A DNA stretch of 5,352 nucleotides, taken from Pseudomonadota bacterium. Lineage in GTDB: Bacteria; Pseudomonadota; Gammaproteobacteria; Xanthomonadales; Xanthomonadaceae. Below are positions 1 through 5,352 of this stretch, piece by piece. Below the pieces are notes generated by a model. It ran no database searches, was not told where the DNA came from, and worked only from the letters and a program-made list of their open reading frames with translations. The DNA is taken from NCBI GenBank assembly GCA_023453655.1, contig JAEXTE010000412.1, positions 1 through 5,352 of the forward strand, written 5' to 3'. Each line of letters starts with the position of its first letter. The first letter of the stretch is position 1. Made by a program: the position numbers and the translations under genes.

Positions 1-829
1 CCATATCCGACAGGGCCGTCTCGAAAAAGGCCACGTCCCCCATGCACAGCGCCCGCACCAGCAGCGACGGGGTCAGCCGCCCGCTGCGCGACAGCTGCGC
101 GACCAGCCGCTCCAGCGCGCCCTCGTCGCTTTCCCCGGAGAACAGGGCAACGGTGGCGCGTTCACGGCTTTGCAGGATCAGGTCGGCGGCGACCTTGGCC
201 GGAAGGTCGTGGTTGGCCACCAGATGCTGCTGGAGCTTTTCCGAGACCACGGCGACCAGCCGCTCGGCGATGGTGATCGGCAGGCGCGCGCGCTGGACCA
301 GCGGCTCCTGCACGGTTTCGCTGTCGGCGAAGCGCTCGATGACCCGGCCGAGCGTCTGCTCGCCGAGGTCCGCGCTCTCGTTGGCGACCAGGACCGCCAC
401 GGCCCCTTCCGACGCCGTGTCGATCAGCGCGTCGGCGACGCTGGCCGACAGGGCCGGACGCTGCGCGATGGCGGTGTGCTTGGCGTCCGTGCCCGTCCGC
501 ACCAGCTCGACGAGGTCGGCGTCGGTCAGCACCGTGGAGACGTTGAGCACCGGGATGGCCACGGCCTCCACGTCGCGCGCCAGCATCAGCGCGACGTCGC
601 GCGGCAGCGCCGGGTTGGCCTTGAGGTTCTCGGCCAGCGACTGGCGCACGCGCACCACGGCGTCGCGCGCCATGAAGCGGATGATGTCCTCGGCGAGCCG
701 GCGCTCGCTGTCCGACAAGGTGGTTGCGGAAAACTGCTTGGCGATCTTGACCGCCAGTTCGGAACGGCTGTTCGGCGACGGGTCCGACAACAGCCGGGAC
801 ACGTCGTCCTTGGTGAGTTGGTCGCTCAT
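1..829 (-). CDS. DUF2336 domain protein, 3' end outside the window
   Basis: The first 276 codons are present. The reading frame is open to the left edge, so the C-terminus is missing. It begins MSDQLTKDDVSRLL and is almost wholly helical, with short repeated helical units such as VRQSLAENLKANPALPRDVA (about residues 61-80) and a matching LVANHDLPAKVAADLI stretch (about 203-218), as in HEAT-like folds. The segments SRERATVALFSGESDEGALE (221-240) and GRLTPSLLVRALCMGDVAFF (250-269) are what I recognise as typical of DUF2336, a family of unknown function common in Alphaproteobacteria. There is no signal peptide or membrane segment, so it is probably cytoplasmic. The start is the ATG at 827-829, preceded by an AGGAAAGG ribosome binding site (841-848) at a rather long spacing of 11 bases. 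The lipoprotein gene ends 149 bases upstream on the same strand, so co-transcription is possible but not shown. The family assignment is from memory of its motifs; no function can be given. Confidence 0.85.
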   Translation of the reverse strand, partial: MSDQLTKDDVSRLLSDPSPNSRSELAVKIAKQFSATTLSDSERRLAEDIIRFMARDAVVRVRQSLAENLKANPALPRDVALMLARDVEAVAIPVLNVSTVLTDADLVELVRTGTDAKHTAIAQRPALSASVADALIDTASEGAVAVLVANESADLGEQTLGRVIERFADSETVQEPLVQRARLPITIAERLVAVVSEKLQQHLVANHDLPAKVAADLILQSRERATVALFSGESDEGALERLVAQLSRSGRLTPSLLVRALCMGDVAFFETALSDM

Positions 830-842
830 GGGTCCCGGACCC
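830..842 (-). repeat. Perfect inverted repeat between ribosome binding site and start codon
   Basis: The 13 bases directly before the DUF2336 start codon read GGGTCC-G-GGACCC on the coding strand, a perfect inverted repeat with a one-base centre. As RNA it could form a 5-bp stem with a three-base loop between the AGGAAAGG ribosome binding site and the ATG, which would shorten the otherwise long spacing. It could equally be a protein-binding site or chance in GC-rich DNA. Confidence 0.4.
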
Positions 843-949
843 TTTCCTGCCCTGCGTCGCTCCCCGCGCCTCGGATTCGTGCATCAGCGGGAGCGAATGT
901 ATTCAGGTCATGATCGGACCAAAGCATTGAGCCTTTGTTAACGACGATT

Positions 950-966
950 GCCGGCGACGGGCCGGC
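950..966 (-). terminator. Weak hairpin after the lipoprotein gene, possible terminator
   Basis: Twelve bases after the lipoprotein stop codon the coding strand has GCCGGC-CCGTC-GCCGGC, a 6-bp stem with a 5-base loop. It is followed by AATCGTCGTT rather than a run of T, so it is not a canonical intrinsic terminator. GCCGGC is itself palindromic and common in GC-rich DNA, so chance is a real alternative. The rest of the gap between the lipoprotein and DUF2336 genes (830-978) holds a small CAAAG/CTTTG hairpin (920-937), a GTTAAC site and no convincing promoter or ORF. Confidence 0.25.
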
Positions 967-978
967 CCCGGCCGCTGC

Positions 979-3515
<2,537 letters not shown>

Positions 3516-3543
3516 TCAGAGGAGGGGTACGGAACGGGAACCG

Positions 3544-3574
3544 ATTATATGGCCGCAACGCCCCCGTCTGTCGA
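3544..3574 (-). promoter_or_regulatory. Putative sigma-70-type promoter of uvrB
   Basis: The coding strand carries a perfect TATAAT (3544-3549) and, 19 bases upstream, TCGACA (3569-3574), one mismatch from TTGACA. The spacing is longer than the ideal 17. Transcription would start near 3537, giving a leader of about 37 bases. Just after the -10 box lies a tandem GTTCC repeat (3531-3541) with a 6-base period. This is not the alphaproteobacterial LexA box (GTTC-N7-GTTC, 11-base period), so SOS control is not supported by the sequence. Confidence 0.5.
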
Positions 3575-3583
3575 GCGCAGGCT

Positions 3584-3626
3584 GAGCGGCACTGCGCTCC
3601 GCGCAGAGCGGAACGCAGCGCCGCCC
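3584..3626 (-). terminator. Long strand-specific hairpin between the kinase pair and uvrB
   Basis: On the minus strand, arms 3626-3608 and 3602-3584 pair over 19 bp around a 5-base loop. Three positions deviate from perfect complementarity, and all three are G-U wobbles in the minus-strand RNA but A-C mismatches in a plus-strand RNA. The hairpin therefore folds well only in the transcript coming from the phosphotransferase/DUF6285 unit. It starts 13 bases after the DUF6285 stop codon and ends 9 bases before the -35 box of uvrB, the position expected of a terminator separating the two units. No T-run follows, so it may act with Rho, protect the 3' end of the message, or be a variant intrinsic terminator. 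Confidence 0.55.
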
Positions 3627-3639
3627 GGCCCCCGCCTCA

Positions 3640-4029
3640 CTATTGTCCCAGCGCCTTCGGGTTGGAGATTCCCAGCCGCGCCTGGACGATGGCCTCCAGC
3701 GCGTCCATCAGCACCTCCCGGCCCTCATGATCGAAGTCGCCGGCGGCGATCTCGATGCACAGGCGGTGCTGCAGTGCCTCCACCCGCTTGCGCAGGTCCT
3801 CGCCGGACAGGGCGTCGTCGGCGTCTTCGCCATAGAGTAGGGCGAGCGCGCCGAGCATCGAGTGGCCGGCGGTATCCAGCCCCTTCAACTCCCGCTCGGC
3901 GATCTCCAGCGCGTTGGCGACCATCAGCGCGGCGAAGCGGGCTTCCGGGGCGACATGGGGAAGCACGTCCGCCCGAAAGGTGGAGGCGGCGATCTGCAGC
4001 AGGCCGCGGGCGTCGGGATTGGCGCGCAT
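3640..4029 (-). CDS. DUF6285-type small protein, likely partner of the phosphotransferase (LvaB-like)
   Basis: A 129-residue protein predicted to be helical and cytoplasmic. The spaced pattern DVLPHVAPEARFAALMVANA (about 21-40), then EIAERELKG (42-50), LCIEIAAGDFD (about 90-100) and IVQARLGISNPKAL (about 113-127) is what I recognise as DUF6285, a family usually encoded beside APH-fold phosphotransferases and acyl-CoA dehydrogenases. No catalytic motif is visible. In the Pseudomonas putida levulinate pathway, a small protein of this kind (LvaB) is needed with the kinase LvaA to phosphorylate 4-hydroxyvaleryl-CoA; equating this gene with LvaB is my inference from size and gene order. The ATG shares one base with the TGA of the upstream gene (TGATG), and a ribosome binding site GGAGAAGG (4037-4044) lies inside the end of that gene, seven bases before the start. 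This points to translational coupling and a fixed ratio of the two proteins. The long hairpin at 3584-3626 follows. Confidence 0.78.
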   Translation of the reverse strand: MRANPDARGLLQIAASTFRADVLPHVAPEARFAALMVANALEIAERELKGLDTAGHSMLGALALLYGEDADDALSGEDLRKRVEALQHRLCIEIAAGDFDHEGREVLMDALEAIVQARLGISNPKALGQ

Positions 4030-5111
4030 CAGGCCACCTTCTCCACCGCTTCTGAGGCCACGCTGCCGATGGTGCGGAGATGGCGCAGCATGTCCATCTC
4101 GATCTCCGGCAGCATCCGTCCGGTCAACGCCAACTCAAGCGAGGGCTGCGCGCCGGAGCTGTGGCGCAGCCCCTGCTCCACAGCGATCGCCGCCCAGCGG
4201 AGATAGGCCGCCGTCTCCCAATAGGCGACGCGCGCCGGATCGACGCGGCGGCCGGAGGTTTCCTCATAGCCCGCATAGAAATCCGCCCGGTCGGCGATGC
4301 CGCCGGCTTCACGGTCCGGCCGCCGGAAGCGCCAGGAGCGGGCGCAGAACCAGCCCAGATCCTCCATCGGATCGCTGAATCCGGCGAACTCCCAATCGAG
4401 GATCGCGGTCAGCGTGCCGTTCTTGACCAGATAGTTGCCCGTGCGGAAGTCACGGTGGCACAGCACCACCGCGTCCGGCGGCGGCGCGTTGACCTCCATC
4501 CAGCGCAGGCCCCAGGCGATCACCGGGTCGCGGCTGCCCAGATCGCCGAACCAGCCGCGGAATTGCGCCAGCGTTTCCTGCGCCGGACAGCCCGGCGCCT
4601 CGCCCAGCCGTTCGAGCCCTTCCGTATCCGGGGTGATCCGGTGCAGAAGTCCAAGTTGCCGGCCAAGCTCGCGCGCCAGTTCCGGCTGCGCCGGCTCCGA
4701 CCGTGTCACCGCATGGCCGGCGCCCAGCCCTTCGGCCCGGCGCATGATGTAGAAGTCGTGGCCCAAGATGGCGGGGTCGTCGCAGGCGAGGAGCGGTTCC
4801 GGCGCCAGCACTCCGGCCGCATAGGCGGCGCGCAGCACCACGAACTCCCGCAGCTTGCCGATGCTGGCGGAGATGCGCCCGCCGCCTTCGGCGCGCAGCA
4901 CGCAGGCATGGTGCCCGGCCAGCGGCCCGCCGTCGATGTCCAGGGTCACGGCGAGATTCAGGGAGATCGCTCCGCCGCCGAGCCGTCCATCCTCCGTCAC
5001 CGTGACGCGGGAGGCGCCGGCCTGAATGGCCAGCCAGCTTTCCAGGCGGGCGCGGTTGTCATCGTACAGAAGCGACGGCGGCGGCTGGTCGGTCGCTTTC
5101 ACGACGTGCAT
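4029..5111 (-). CDS. APH-fold phosphotransferase, probable acyl-CoA-type kinase (LvaA-like)
   Basis: A complete 360-residue protein of the aminoglycoside-phosphotransferase/choline-kinase fold. Seen directly: a glycine-rich nucleotide loop LGGGAISLN (44-52); the basic strand VLRAEGG (71-77), with Arg where protein kinases have Lys, as is common in this subfamily; the hinge region FYIMRRAEG (120-128); the catalytic loop CHRDFRTGN (218-226) with H219, D221 and N226; and the metal-binding ILDWE (237-241) with D239, followed by DPMEDLGWF (247-255). All residues needed for ATP-dependent phosphoryl transfer are present, so it should be active. Despite the family name, relatives paired with a DUF6285 gene or fused to acyl-CoA dehydrogenase (ACAD10/11) act on acyl-CoA catabolism; P. 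putida LvaA phosphorylates 4-hydroxyvaleryl-CoA. The substrate here is inferred, not shown; an antibiotic-resistance role is unlikely. The ATG at 5109-5111 has GGGAG (5119-5123) seven bases upstream. It is separated from the preceding gene by a strong terminator, so it needs its own promoter. Confidence 0.85.
   Translation of the reverse strand: MHVVKATDQPPPSLLYDDNRARLESWLAIQAGASRVTVTEDGRLGGGAISLNLAVTLDIDGGPLAGHHACVLRAEGGGRISASIGKLREFVVLRAAYAAGVLAPEPLLACDDPAILGHDFYIMRRAEGLGAGHAVTRSEPAQPELARELGRQLGLLHRITPDTEGLERLGEAPGCPAQETLAQFRGWFGDLGSRDPVIAWGLRWMEVNAPPPDAVVLCHRDFRTGNYLVKNGTLTAILDWEFAGFSDPMEDLGWFCARSWRFRRPDREAGGIADRADFYAGYEETSGRRVDPARVAYWETAAYLRWAAIAVEQGLRHSSGAQPSLELALTGRMLPEIEMDMLRHLRTIGSVASEAVEKVA
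4037..4044 (-). promoter_or_regulatory. Intragenic ribosome binding site coupling the two genes
   Basis: GGAGAAGG on the coding strand lies within the last codons of the phosphotransferase gene, seven bases before the ATG of the DUF6285 gene. Together with the one-base stop/start overlap it fixes that start and implies coupled translation. Confidence 0.65.
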
Positions 5112-5243
5112 GGCGTTTCTCCCTCGGAGGATTGCTGGGCGCGCTGGTTCGCGCGTCTTGGTCGGTTATGGCCGCCGATGGTAGGCACGAAGCGATGTTG
5201 CCGGCAAGTTACACCTTGGTGGGAAAATCGGCTTCCCTGAAAT
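5112..5243 (-). promoter_or_regulatory. Upstream region of the phosphotransferase gene, promoter not resolved
   Basis: This gap lies between a strong terminator and the phosphotransferase start, so it should hold the promoter of the two-gene unit. I see no convincing -35/-10 pair: TTGCCG with CTACCA at 17-base spacing is the best and is poor, and CATAAC further down has no good -35. It contains a perfect 10-base palindrome TTGCCGGCAA (5198-5207), which overlaps the weak -35 candidate and could be an operator. The ribosome binding site is at 5119-5123. Confidence 0.35.
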
Positions 5244-5291
5244 AAAAAATGGACGGCCCCTCCCCCGCCGGACAGGCGGGAAAGGGGCCGT
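5244..5291 (-). terminator. Strong rho-independent terminator of the right-edge gene
   Basis: On the minus strand ACGGCCCC pairs with GGGGCCGT (5284-5291 with 5253-5260). A short internal bulge follows, then CCCGCC pairs with GGCGGG (5275-5280 with 5264-5269) around the loop TGTCC. Two C and one A after the stem comes TTTTTT (5249-5244), then ATTT. There is no T-run on the other side, so it works for leftward transcription only. It ends the gene whose stop codon is at 5319-5321. Confidence 0.9.
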
Positions 5292-5318
5292 TCGTCTCAA
5301 ACGGACGGATAGGAGACC

Positions 5319-5352
5319 TTATGCGGTGATCGGCTGGTTCGCCCCCTGATCC
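5319..5352 (-). CDS. C-terminal end of an unidentified gene, 5' part outside the window
   Basis: Ten codons reading DQGANQPITA and a TAA stop (5319-5321) lie at the right edge on the minus strand. The support is positional: the strong terminator begins 27 bases after this stop, and the alternative frame would run straight through the terminator. Ten residues are too few to identify a family. Confidence 0.5.
   Translation of the reverse strand, partial: DQGANQPITA

Noticed and set aside
3531..3541. LexA (SOS) box before uvrB
   Set aside because: The two GTTC units are spaced 2 bases apart, not 7 as in the alphaproteobacterial LexA site, and no other GTTC-N7-GTTC is seen near the promoter.
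3520..3551. AGGAGG followed by an ATG on the plus strand, suggesting a divergent gene
   Set aside because: The ATG is about 23 bases from the AGGAGG, and the frame continues antisense across the DUF6285 gene without coding character.
4029..5111. Aminoglycoside-resistance gene
   Set aside because: The APH fold is shared by many metabolic kinases. Pairing with a DUF6285-like gene and the chromosomal context beside uvrB fit acyl-CoA metabolism better, and no mobile element is present.

Overview
The window looks like chromosomal DNA of a high-GC alphaproteobacterium, most likely from the Rhodospirillales/Azospirillum neighbourhood. This rests on the strong G/C bias at third codon positions, a DUF2336 protein (a family best known from Alphaproteobacteria) and a UvrB with a long C-terminal linker and basic tail. 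It is an inference from composition and families, not a species identification. Every gene I can support lies on the minus strand, so transcription runs from right to left.

Layout in the direction of transcription: (1) At the right edge, the last ten codons and stop of an unidentified gene are followed by a textbook rho-independent terminator (5244-5291). (2) After a non-coding gap of about 130 bases comes a two-gene unit: an APH-fold phosphotransferase (4029-5111) whose stop codon shares one base with the start of a small DUF6285-type protein (3640-4029). The arrangement resembles LvaA/LvaB, the kinase pair that phosphorylates 4-hydroxyacyl-CoA during levulinate/4-hydroxy acid breakdown in Pseudomonas putida. 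(3) Between this unit and uvrB lies a 19-bp hairpin (3584-3626) that pairs fully only in the minus-strand transcript. It is followed by a good sigma-70-type promoter for uvrB. (4) uvrB (1362-3500) is complete and has all its key motifs. (5) A short Tyr/Gly/His-rich lipoprotein gene follows (979-1257). (6) A DUF2336 gene (1-829) runs off the left edge without its 3' end.

The genes do not form one pathway. uvrB is DNA-repair housekeeping, the phosphotransferase pair probably belongs to acyl-CoA catabolism, and the lipoprotein and DUF2336 genes are of unknown role. I found no mobile element, CRISPR array, tRNA, rRNA or clear sign of horizontal transfer. The most interesting parts are the kinase/DUF6285 pair without an acyl-CoA dehydrogenase next to it in this window, and the strand-specific hairpin between that pair and uvrB.
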